The notes under the pieces are model-generated. The model was not told the origin of the DNA. It did not search any database and worked only from the letters and a program-made list of their open reading frames with translations. A stretch of DNA of 64,000 nt from Areca catechu. Taxonomy: Eukaryota > Streptophyta > Magnoliopsida > Arecales > Arecaceae. The stretch covers positions 5,995,001 through 6,059,000 of the forward strand of contig CM038046.1 of assembly GCA_021397845.1 (NCBI GenBank), in the 5' to 3' direction. Below are positions 1 to 9,129 of the stretch, one piece after another; positions within the stretch are counted from its first letter, which is position 1, and each line of letters begins with the position of its first letter. Both the position numbers and the translations under genes were made by a program.

Positions 1-659
1 TGGGATGCCGGCGAGTCGCCCGAGGACTATGGAGCGGCGCCCCCCATACCGCCATAACTACTTGTCCGCCCGTACTTCCAAGAAGATGGGCCAGCCAGAA
101 AGCACGAATCCCTAGGGCGGCGACCCCTGGATCGAGGCTCTACCAAGTTTCCCGGAATGGGACGACCGAAAAGGATGTCAGAACGAATGGAAGCTTCTCC
201 TACCACCTGTCAGGAAAGACGTTTCGTCCATGACACGGGGTCCTACCGCACATGCCTATCAGCCCAGCGAAGATCCCAAGGAAAGCGTCTAATGACCAAC
301 TTTCAACTACAAAGAATGATCGGCACCCCCAGAAAGGGGAGGTAACAGTAACAACAGAAAACCTACTACCAACACAAGTGCAAGCTCGATCAAGAGGGCG
401 AAGCACCACCATCACCACCACCACAACAGGAGGAAAACGAGAAAAACAAGGAGAGACGGAGGAACAGGGAATCCCTCTGTCCCCGCTATTATTCTTCCCC
501 TGCTACGTTTTCACCTTCACACACATCCTTTACTCCTAGTGCGAAGTCCATCAAGAGAGGCCCGACCAGGAGGATCTATTTCCTTGGATCGTCACTGACT
601 TGACCGTCGGAGTGCTCCCGCCGGGAACCCCGGCCCGGGTCACTAACCCCTGTTTCGTA
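1..659 (+). repeat. Left LTR (3' part; start lies outside the window)
   Basis: Bases 1-530 align with 12398-12928 of the 3' LTR at roughly 93-95% identity by eye, with the same features in the same order, so these two LTRs belong to one subfamily. Bases 531-659 continue to the LTR end and match the end of the second LTR (about 2783-2911). The end is TGTTTCGTA here against TGTCTTGCA at 2911, so the terminal CA has decayed. Confidence 0.85.
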
Positions 660-1399
660 GGTCCAGGAGCAGGGGACCGCCAGGCAGCGAAGGGAGCGCA
701 CTCCGGTGCCGGCAGCAACTATGGGCCATGATGATCTTGGCGGTAACAGATCGGCGCGCCAGGAAGGGGGAAGGGACAGCGACATTGTGGACGATCTTTG
801 ATCCACGTCGAACCCTCCATCTCTTCACAGATAAGCCAGACGGGAGGATGGTGATGACAAGGGCAAGGGAGGCTTCCACCAGCCATGCAGGGGACTCCCC
901 CTCCCGGGAGAACCAACACCGCCAAGAAGCGGAGCCACCTGTTCCGGTCCAGCCACCCCAGCTTCAACACCAGCATCGGTCCGTGGCTACTCACCAGCAA
1001 TCAGGGACTCCGGTGGCTCATGCCACAGCTCCCCGCGACAACCTACGCTCCTTCCAAGGGAGGCCGTCGTAGTCGCGGGCCACCACCGACAACCGGGGCA
1101 GCCTTCAAGCTCCGGGGAAAATACAACGAACCGGCTCTACCGACAGGGAGAGCCGCTCGCCAAATCTCGATCGGGAGGTGCCCAGACCCCACCGAGGTAG
1201 AAAAAGCAAGACCCCCCACCACGGGTGTCGTGCACCCACGTCACCTTCTCCGTCTCCTTTGATGGAGGGGTCCACTAATGAAGCCGTCAGGCGCACGGCG
1301 GAAAGGCACCTAGAGGAACATGAATGCAAGCTGGCGGAGTTCGCCCACCGGTTTGCCAGCATGCAGGGCTCCGCTAGTGAGCCAGTGGGCTACAATGCC
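660..1399 (+). pseudogene. Internal leader and gag N-terminal fragment of the Tat element
   Basis: The first 90 bases after the LTR resemble the sequence after the second LTR (2912-3050, shared GAGCGCACTCCGG and GATCTTGGCGG-type motifs), so this is the 5' internal region of the same family. Around 1260-1390 one frame reads as a charged helical stretch (RRTAERHLEEHE..KLAEF) like the N-terminal part of plant Ty3 gag. The fragment stops abruptly at the next LTR, with no recognisable polypurine tract before it. Frame is not maintained over the whole fragment and no protein is expected. Confidence 0.6.
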
Positions 1400-2911
1400 T
1401 GATGTGGCAAGACTGCTGATGTGGAGAAGCGTGCAGGCGCCACGTCAAGAGAAGATGCCACGTCGACCCCCCGGCTCGGATCCCCCTATCGAACTGAGAT
1501 GAGCTCCCCCAGGGCAGCAGATCAAGCTCAGTCCTCTGCCAGGTCGAGCTCATGAGCTCGACGTCTAGGTCGGAGCCACCTTCCACCCTCCAGAGAAGAT
1601 CCTCGGAGGTTAGTGCCCTGCGATCAAGGTCGAGCCAAAAGCTCACCCACTGATGGGGAGCCTCTCCGAGCGCGCGCCCTCTGGACCGGGTCCGCCTTCC
1701 GCCCTCCAGAGGAGACCCTCGGAGGTTAGTGCCCTGCAGTCGAGGTCGAGCCAAGAGCTCACCCGCCAATATGGAGCCTCTCCGAGCGCGCGCCCTCTGG
1801 ATCGGGTCTGCCTTCCACCCTCCAGAAGAGACCCTCGGAGGTTAGTGCCCTGCGGTCGAGGTTGAGCCAAGAGCTCACCCGCCGACGTGGAGCCTCTCCG
1901 AGCGCGCGCCCTCTGGACCGGGTCTGCCTTCTGCCCTCCAGAGGAGACCCTTGGAGGTTAGTGCCCTGCGGTCGAGGTCGAGCCAAGAGCTCACCCGCCG
2001 ATATGGAGCCTCTCCGAGCACGCGCCCTCTGGATCGGGTCCGCCTTCCGCCCTCCTCCACCTAGGCATCCCCGCATGCTCGGAGCACCTAGGCTGGAGCG
2101 AGCCTGGCCGTCCCAGCTCGACCCCAGCTCGGGCGAGGTCCTCACCGGCTGAGGGCACCAGCAAGCCACCTGAGGATCGTACCGGAGCACCTCTCGGACC
2201 GTACTAACCGTTTGACATTGCCAGTTACACCAAAAAGGCGGGCAGCGCGTTGATCGAGATGCTACATTCCTCACCAACCACTCTGATCATCCAGGAAATA
2301 ATGCCAACCAGGAGATTCGAATCCCGCGGGCGGCGGCCCGTCATTCGAGGCACCCCCAAATTTCCCGGAACGAGGTGACCAAGAAGAGTGTTGGAGCGCT
2401 TGACAACGCACCTTATCATGAATCAGGAAAGGCTCCCTGGGACACCGCTACGTGTGTCTGATAACCCAGCGGGAATCTCGTGACAAGCACCAAACGGTAA
2501 CCAAGTTCACCATGAACCTGAAGGTAAAACAACAACTCAAATACACAAAAAAAAGGAAGGACACGAGCCAAAAAAAAAAGAGAGGGAGGGGGGATGGCAC
2601 CACCATGGCGGCCATCACCACCACCAACACAAGTGTAAGCCCACCCAAGAGGGCAAAGCGCCATTACCACTACCAAAGGAGGGAACCGAGGGGTATAAGG
2701 AGAGACGGAAGAACAGAGCATCCCTCTGTTCCACCCATTACTCTCCCCCTACGACGTCACCACCTCCATGCACATCATATTTTACTCCTAGTACGGAGTC
2801 CATCAAGAAGGGCCCGACCAGAAGGATCTGTTCCCCTGGATCGTCACTGACTTGATCGTCGGAGTGCCCCCGCCGGAAACCCCGGCCCGGGTCTCTAACC
2901 GTTGTCTTGCA
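1400..2911 (+). repeat. Second LTR, diverged subfamily
   Basis: It starts TGATGTGGCAAGACTG, like the 3' LTR start at 12081 (TGATGTGGCGGGATCG), and ends CTTGCA at 2911. At 1512 bp it is longer than the other LTRs because of an internal 116-bp tandem array (1563-2060). Its 2150-2750 portion is clearly diverged from the left and 3' LTRs, which resemble each other more closely. The 5 bases before it (ATGCC) and after it (GGTAC) do not match, so it is not a simple solo-LTR insertion, and 5' internal sequence follows it directly. Confidence 0.8.
1563..2060 (+). repeat. 116-bp tandem array inside the LTR
   Basis: Four or more copies with an exact 116-bp period. The motif CCTCTCCGAGCGCGCGCCCT begins at 1661, 1777, 1893 and (one change) 2009, and each copy also carries GAGGTTAGTGCCCTGC and GAGCCAAGAGCTCACCC. 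The 3' LTR has only one such unit near 12291. The array therefore expanded within this LTR lineage. Confidence 0.92.
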
Positions 2912-3930
2912 GGTACAAGAGAGGAGGACCACCGAATAGCGAGGCGGGGCGCACCCAGCGTGGAGATCCGAGAGCCGAGAACGGTGGGCGACGGGAGGAG
3001 CGCACTCCGGCACCGGCAGGAGCTACAGGCCACGACGGTCTTGGCGGCAACAACGCCCATCCCCCATCCTCCCAAGAAATCCAAGCGGAGCCGATCTTGC
3101 ACCGATTCCGGATGCCGCGGGTGGATCCTTATGATGTGACCATCGACCCTCTGAACCACCTGGAAAGCTACCGGACCCTCATGAGGGTCCAGGGGGCCAC
3201 CGACGCTCTCCTCTGCATCACTTTTCCTGCTACTCTCCGGAAGGCAGCCCGGGTGTGGTTCACCCGTTTGGAGCTGGAGAGTATCAGCTCTTTCGCCTAG
3301 CTAGGGTAGAAGTTCGTGCTCACTTCGACGCTTACAGGAAGTTACCACGAGAGGCAGACAGCCTCTTCTCCATCTGGCAGTAGGACCGCGAGCCCTTGCC
3401 AGACTACGTGGCCCGCTTCAAGGTCACCGCGTTGGAGATCTACAATCTTGAAGAGCCAGTCGCCATGCTGGTGCTGAAACGAGAACTCAAGACCTCCCAC
3501 CTGACCTACTCGCTGGATAAGAAGCCCCCCAAGACCTATTCCGAGCTCCTTCTCCGGGCTCAAAAATATATCCGTGCCGAGGAGGCGGACTGTACGAGGT
3601 GGGAGCTCGACGGAGGATCCCTGAAGAAGTCGGCCCCCATTGAAGTGTCCGGAAGCCAGCACCCCAGGCTCCGAACTCCCGGAGGGACCGACCAAGACTA
3701 AGAGGGACTCCCGTTCCTGAGGAGGGTTACACCCCTCTCCTTGCCCGAGAACAAAAATCCTTATGGAGATCGAGGGCGAGGACTACCTGAGATGCCCGCC
3801 TCCGTTGAGGACTTTCACTGGCCATGACAAGACAAAGTACTTCGCTTTCACCGCGACCACGGCCATGACACCGAGGAATGCCACAACCTTAAGTGGGAGA
3901 TTGAGGAACTCATCAAGAGAGGCTACCTCA
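2912..3930 (+). pseudogene. Tat gag (broken)
   Basis: A frame from about 3090 reads through the retrotransposon gag core (DPLNHLESYRTLMRVQGATD at about 3140-3200, then AARVWFTRLE). It breaks at TAG 3298-3300, shifts frame and continues from about 3335 to 3700 (SLFSIWQ, stop, then DYVARFKVTALEIYNLEEP and TYSELLLRAQKYI). A further frameshift leads into a degenerate zinc-knuckle-like segment around 3855-3890 (HRDHGHDTEEC). Gag would form the virus-like particle. The gag N-terminus is missing: the core begins only about 180 bp after the LTR. Confidence 0.8.
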
Positions 3931-3938
3931 AAAGGTTC

Positions 3939-4373
3939 ATGGGAGGCAGACCTCAAGTGGAGTCTCGGGCACTCGTTGCCCTTCTGCCAGCTGCAACCAT
4001 TGACAACCACCCCACCGAGAAGCCGGTGGGCATGATCTCCTGGGGAGCTGCGTGTGCACCCAAGAGTGCTCGGGGGGCAGGGGACTCTGAGAATGTACTC
4101 CCCTTTATGAGGGAAGGGAAAGACGGGAGAAAAAATATAAATAATGATACCATGGTCGTCGAGATGACGATCGCGAAGCACCCTGTAAAGCATATCATGG
4201 TTGATAGTGGAAGCTCCACATACGTGCTTTTTTATGATGCCTTCTTCAGGATGAATCTCTCCCCCGATCAGCTTAAGCCCGTGCACACACCCCTTATTGG
4301 TTTCACGGACGATTCCGTAAGGGTAGAAGGAGAAATCACTCTCCCGGTCACTACCAGAACCCCACCTCGGTAG
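3939..4373 (+). pseudogene. Tat aspartic protease domain
   Basis: An open stretch containing the retropepsin active-site triad Asp-Ser-Gly at 4203-4211 (context HIMVDSGSSTYVLFYDAF), followed by the flap and LIGFTDDSVRVEGEITLP typical of plant Ty3 protease. It ends at an in-frame TAG (4371-4373) where family members usually have Gln, so this is probably CAG to TAG. The same frame continues at 4383 (STYNAILGRPGLN). The role in an intact element is cleavage of the gag-pol polyprotein. Confidence 0.8.
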
Positions 4374-5649
4374 AGCACCGTCATGATGACTTTCACGGTT
4401 GTAAAGCTCCCTTCCACCTACAACGCAATATTGGGTCGGCCCGGGCTCAACCTGCTTGACACCGTTGTCTCCACCAAGAGGCTACTTGTACAGTTCCCAA
4501 CTCCCTACAATGTCGGGAAGATGAGGGGAGCACCCCAGCTGGTGCAGCATTGTTTCCAAACCCTCCTTGGGGCCAGGGTCCCCCAGGACAACCCCAGTGT
4601 GGATGACCTCGACCAGAGGGCCCAAGACCCCAGGGGAGGCCCGGTCAAGCGCCTACTTTCCTACCCGCTCGGAGATGACCCCACGAAGATGATGCAGATC
4701 AGAGCCCAGCTACCCGATGAGGAGAGGGCCCAGCTGCTGGAATTCCTGCGAGCGAATACAGATGTGTTCGCCTGGACGGCGGCGGATATGCCAGGTATCC
4801 CTCATGACATCATTACCCACAAATTGAGTGTCGACCCAAAGCACAAACCAGTTCGGTAGAAGAAGAGAAGTTTCTCCCCAGAGAGACAAGCAGCTATCAA
4901 GGAGGAAGTTGATAAACTCCTGGCTGCCAGTTTCGTTCGAGAGGTCCAATACCCGAGCTGGCTAGCGAATATAGTGATGGTCAGGAAGAATAATGGCAAA
5001 TAAAGGATTTGTGTAAACTACACCGACCTCAATAAAGCCTGCCCGAAGGACAGCTTCCCTCTCTCGAAGATCGACCAGCTGGTGGATGCCACCTCAGGCC
5101 ATCGGCCGCTCTCCTTCATGGATGCGTTCTCCAAGTATAATCAGATCTGCATGCATCTAGAAGACGAAGAGCACACCGCCTTCATCACTGACCAAGGGAC
5201 ATACTGCTATAAGATGATGCCTTTTGGTCTGAAGAATGCAGGGGCCACCTATCAGTGCCTGGTCAGCAAGGTCTTCAAGGACCAAATCGGCCGCAACATG
5301 CAGGTATATGTGGATGACATGCTCGTCATGAGCAAGCCGGGCTCGAGCTATATAGCTGACCTCGCCGAATCCTTCCACAACTTGGGGCAACATCAAATGA
5401 AGCTGAACCCGACGAAGTGCGCCTTTGGAGTGGCTACGAGAAAATTCCTCGGCTTCATGGTCACTTAGAGGGGATCGAAGCAAACCGGAAAAAGTTCAAG
5501 CCATCGTTGACATGGAACACCCGACCTCCAAGAAGCAAGTCCAGTGCCTGACGGGACGTGTCGCCGTCCTCGGCAGATTCATCTCGAGGTCGGCTGATCG
5601 TTGCCTGTCATTTTTCAAGGCACTGCGCAAGATGCACGACTTCACCTAG
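4374..5649 (+). pseudogene. Tat reverse transcriptase
   Basis: Linker and RT. The RT palm is seen from about 4860 to 5470: KEEVDKLLAASFVREVQYPSW, then FMDAFSKYNQI with the first catalytic Asp, MPFGLKNAGATYQ, and the YVDD box at 5307-5318. Stops interrupt it at 4857-4859 (TAG), 5001-5003 (TAA, at a position usually Trp in GKWR), 5466-5468 (TAG) and 5647-5649 (TAG), with a frameshift near 5470-5490. The catalytic Asp pair survives, but the product cannot be made as one protein. Confidence 0.88.
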
Positions 5650-6048
5650 ACAGAGGAGTGCAGGACAGCCTTCGAGGTGCTGAAGAACTTCCTCGCCTCC
5701 CCCCCGTTGCTCTCCAGGCCGGAGGAGGGAGAGGAGCTTTTGTTGTACCTGGCGGTCACACTGGGAGCCGTCAGCTTGGTTCTCATCCGCACAGACGAGG
5801 ACAAATCTCAAAAGCTGGTATACTACACCAGCAAAATCCTCTGCGACGCGGAGATCAGGTATACTCGCTCCGAGAAACTTATTTTTGTGCTAATAATGTC
5901 TGCTAAGCGTCTCAGGCCCTATTTCCAAGCACACCTAATAGTGGTCATGACGAACCAGCCGCTGAGGACCATCTTCACCCTACCTGAGATATCCGGGAGG
6001 TTGGCTAAGTGGTCCCTGCTGCTCAGCGAATTCGACATAATGCATTGA
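5650..6048 (+). pseudogene. Tat RNase H (first, Ty3-type)
   Basis: Reads LLLYLAVTLGAVSLVLIRTD, then KLVYYTSKILCDAEIRYTRSEKL and the HLIVVMTNQPLRTIF segment, the standard RT-linked RNase H of Ty3 elements. It closes with GRLAKWSLLLSEFDI and an in-frame TGA at 6046-6048. The first catalytic Asp is not obvious (AVTLGAVS where other elements have acidic residues), so activity is doubtful even without the stops. Confidence 0.8.
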
Positions 6049-6648
6049 CCAAGGTCTTTACAAAAGGCCCAAGTCCTAGCCGACTTCGTGGTCGAGTACA
6101 CCGGGTTCGCTGAGGAGCTAGAGCAGACAGTAACGGAGCCCGGGCCAGGAGAAGAGCCCTGGATCCTCCACGTAGATGGAGCATCCAATTCCGGTGGAAG
6201 CGGAGCAGGCCTCATCCTAACTAACAGTGATGGGGTTGTGGCGGAGTGCGCCCTCCGTTTCAAGTTCGCAACTACCAATAACCAGGTGAAGTACGAGGCA
6301 CTCCTCGCGAGCCTGAGAGTCTTCCATGAGCTGGGTGTGCAGGACTTGAAAGTCTTTACCGACTCCTAACTGGTCGCCGGACAAATCTTCGAAGAATATG
6401 AAGCGAAGGACGCCCAGATGATGAAGTACCTGGAGCAGGTCCACGTGAGCACAGTAGGCCTCCGATGCTTCAGCATTTTCCACATCCCCCGAGGGAAGAA
6501 TGCGCGCGCGGATTCACTGTCTAGGCTTGCGACCTTGCCAAACTCGTCGCTGGGATGCGCCTACATCGAATACCTCGAAAGTCCCAGCTACGAGAGCACG
6601 GCGAAGGTATATCAAGTCACCCTCGAGCCGAGCTGGATGGACAAGTAG
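6049..6648 (+). pseudogene. Second, archaeal-type RNase H (aRNH) of the Tat lineage
   Basis: A second RNase H fold follows directly in the same frame. WILHVDGASNSGGSGAGLIL carries the first Asp, YEALLASLRV the Glu, KVFTDS the next Asp, and ARADSLSRLA the last Asp. This RVT_3-type domain beside the first RNase H is the defining trait of Tat elements. An in-frame TAA at 6367-6369 follows FTDS, where relatives have Gln, and TAG at 6646-6648 ends the frame. All four acidic residues are still visible. Confidence 0.87.
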
Positions 6649-7865
6649 TCCGGTACATCACTAACAGCACCTTGCCCGAAGATCGCGCGGAAGCTACCCT
6701 CGTCAAGAAGAAAGCCTCCCGGTTCATTTTGATGGAAGGCCAGCTTTACCACCGATCTTACTCTTACCCACTCCTGAAATGCCTCAGGCCCGTCGAGGCA
6801 ACCTTCGGGCTCCAAGAGATACATGAAGGCCTCTGCGGGAACCATGTGGGAGGAAGAACGCTGGCTTACAAAGCTCTCCGCCAGGGGTACTTCTGTGAGA
6901 CCATGAGGAAAGACGCCGCCGACTTCGTTAAAAGGTGCAACAAGTGCCAATGCCACGCAAATATACAGTGTCAGTCGGCGGCGCCGATCTCCCAACTCTC
7001 AGCCCCTTGGCCTTTTGCTCAGTGAAGAATGGACATCTTGGGACCATTTTCTCCAGCACCGGGGCAGCGAAAGTTCCTGCTGGTGGAGATCAACTACTTC
7101 ACCAAGTGGGTTGAAGCAGAGCCGCTAGCTCGGATCGCGGAAGCCAATGTCCGCCAGTTCTTCTAGAAGTCGATCATTTGCCGCTTCGGGCTCCCTCGCT
7201 GTATCATCACTGACAACGGACAACAATTCGACAATCGTGAGTTCGAGGAGTTCTACGCCGAGCACGGCATCCAACACCGATTCACCTCGGTGGCTCACCC
7301 TCAAACAAATGGAGAAGTCGAGGTGACCAACCAGACCATCCTCCAAGGACTTAGGACCGGGCTGGACCAAGCTAAGGGCAGGTGGACGGAAGAACTCTCA
7401 AGTATCTTGTGGGCCTACCACACGACGCCCAAGACGGCAACCAACGAGATGCCCTTCAGCCTTGTCTTCGGTGCTGAAGCGATCATCCTGGTCGAACTCG
7501 GTGTGCCCATGTTGCGGGTGCAGCAGTATGACAAAGCACGGAACTCGGCACACCTCCTGCTTAATCTGGACCTTCTTGAAGAAGCGAGAGACAAGGCCCG
7601 GCTTTGAATGGCGACCTACCGGCAACGAGTGGCCCGGCATTACAACGCCCACATCATGCCAAAAGCTTTCAAGCCCGGAGATTTGATGCTACGGCGGGCG
7701 GAGGCGTCTCAGCCCAAGGAGTGCGGCAAGCTTTCACCAAATTGGAAAGGCCCCTGCAAAGTAGCTGAGGCCCTCTCACAATGGGCTTACTACCTTGAAG
7801 ATCTCAACGGTATCAGGTTCCTCAGAACGTGGAATGCCTGTAACTTGCGGAAATACTATCAGTAA
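6649..7865 (+). pseudogene. Tat integrase
   Basis: After a frameshift near 6640 the frame shows the HHCC zinc domain (IHEGLCGNHVGGRT... RCNKCQ, about 6820-6950). The DDE core follows: MDILGPF at about 7029 (first Asp), ITDNGQQFD at about 7208 (second Asp) and PQTNGEVEVTN at about 7300 (Glu). A chromo-less C-terminal part (KPGDLMLRRAE to LRKYYQ) ends at the natural TAA 7863-7865. In-frame stops are at 7023 (TGA), 7164 (TAG) and 7605 (TGA). Catalytic residues survive. Confidence 0.88.
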
Positions 7866-9129
7866 TGTAAGGTTTCCCCGCTATAATAATAATGACAATG
7901 GTTTTTTCCTTGCGCAAGTGTCTATCTGTCTTGCAGAAAAATTCCAACGATGTCCCCGAGCCTAGCTCCAAGACGTCGAGGAATCATCGAGCCATGCAAC
8001 TCTCGACCTGAAGCGTTCCCGAGCCTAGCTCCAGGATGTCAAAGAATCTTCGAGCCATGCAGCTCTCAATCATCAACGTCCCCAAGCCCAGCTCCAGGAC
8101 ACCGACCCAAGACCGGAGCTCAGACCTCTGGCCAAGGGATCTTCGAGCCAAGCCGCTCTCAATCTCAAACACCTCCAAGCCCAGCTCCGAGATGCCAAGA
8201 GATCTTGGGACCAAGTAGCTCCCATCAACGCCTCGAACCTAGCTCCAAGGCGCCAAAGACCTGAGCCAAGTCCTCAGGCAATCCCTGGACCGGAGCCCAG
8301 CTCTCCGGCCAGGAAGGCCTCGAGCCTAGCTCCAAGGCAATCAAATCCTGTGACTCTCTTTTCTGATCTACCCAATCAAAATGAAAAGAGAGGAGAAGGA
8401 AAGAAAGAGAACGAGAGGGAAATAAGGCAATCAAATCTTGTGACCCTCTTTTCTGATCTCCCCACTCAAAATGAAAAGATAGGGGAAGTAAAGAAAGAGA
8501 ACAAGAGGGAAACAAGGCAATCAAATCCTGTGATCCTCTTCTCTGATCTCCCCGCTCATCATCATCAAAAAAAAGAAGAAGAAGAAGAAAAAGAAGAAGA
8601 AGTGAGAGGGGAAGGAAAGAAAGAGAACGAGAGGGAGACGCAGCAATAAAGCTATCATCATTCAGCCCAAGACCGGAGCTCAGATCTCTGGCCAAGGAAC
8701 TTTCGAGCCACGTAGCTCTCAGTCATCAACGTCCTCGAGCCCAGCTCCAGGACACCAGCTCAAGACCGAAGCTCAGATCTCCGGCCAAGGGACCTTCAAG
8801 CTACGCAGCTCTCAGTCATCAACGTCCCGAGCCCAACTCCAGGATGCCAGCCCAGGATCGGAGCTCAGATCTCCGGCCAAGGGACTTTCGAGCCATGCAG
8901 CTCTCGGTCAACAACACCTTCGAGCCCAGCAGCTCTCAAGTGCCATCAACTTGCGCCCAACTTGCCGGCGTTGAAATCTAACAACTCAACCCCAGGCAAG
9001 GTGATGCCCCTCCTCTCTGATCTCCCCACTCATCGAAAAGAAAGGAAAAGAATGAGGGGAGTGAAAGAAAGAGAGAGAAAATAAGAGCCAGACCAAGAAA
9101 CTAGTTGCGAGAAAGTTTATGCTTTATTG
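7866..9129 (+). repeat. Repeat-rich spacer between integrase and the antisense gene
   Basis: Non-coding. It contains many degenerate copies of a roughly 80-110 bp unit built on CGAGCCCAGCTCCAGGA and GGAGCTCAGATCTCCGGCCA (about 7950-8340 and 8650-8950). Interleaved are three copies of a separate unit of about 90 bp (8338-8650). The short ORFs here are by-products of the repeats. Confidence 0.75.
8338..8650 (+). repeat. Tandem repeat of about 90 bp, three copies plus one distant
   Basis: Units begin AATCAAATCCTGTGA near 8338, 8428 and 8518. Each has CTCTTTTCTGATCT, then CAAAATGAAAAG, then a purine-rich GGAAAGAAAGAGAACGAGAG. The third copy has an internal expansion of GAA codons-like repeats (8566-8600). 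A fourth diverged copy lies at about 9003-9085. The first two copies differ at few sites. Confidence 0.85.

Noticed and set aside
1400..2911. Solo LTR inserted into the Tat internal region
   Set aside because: Flanking 5-mers do not match, and 5' internal sequence of the family follows the LTR directly, so a simple insertion does not fit.
7075..7110. Asn in VEINYFTKW of the Tat integrase as loss of the first catalytic Asp
   Set aside because: The catalytic Asp of Ty3 integrases lies earlier, in MDILGPF, and is present. The Asn position is conserved but not catalytic.
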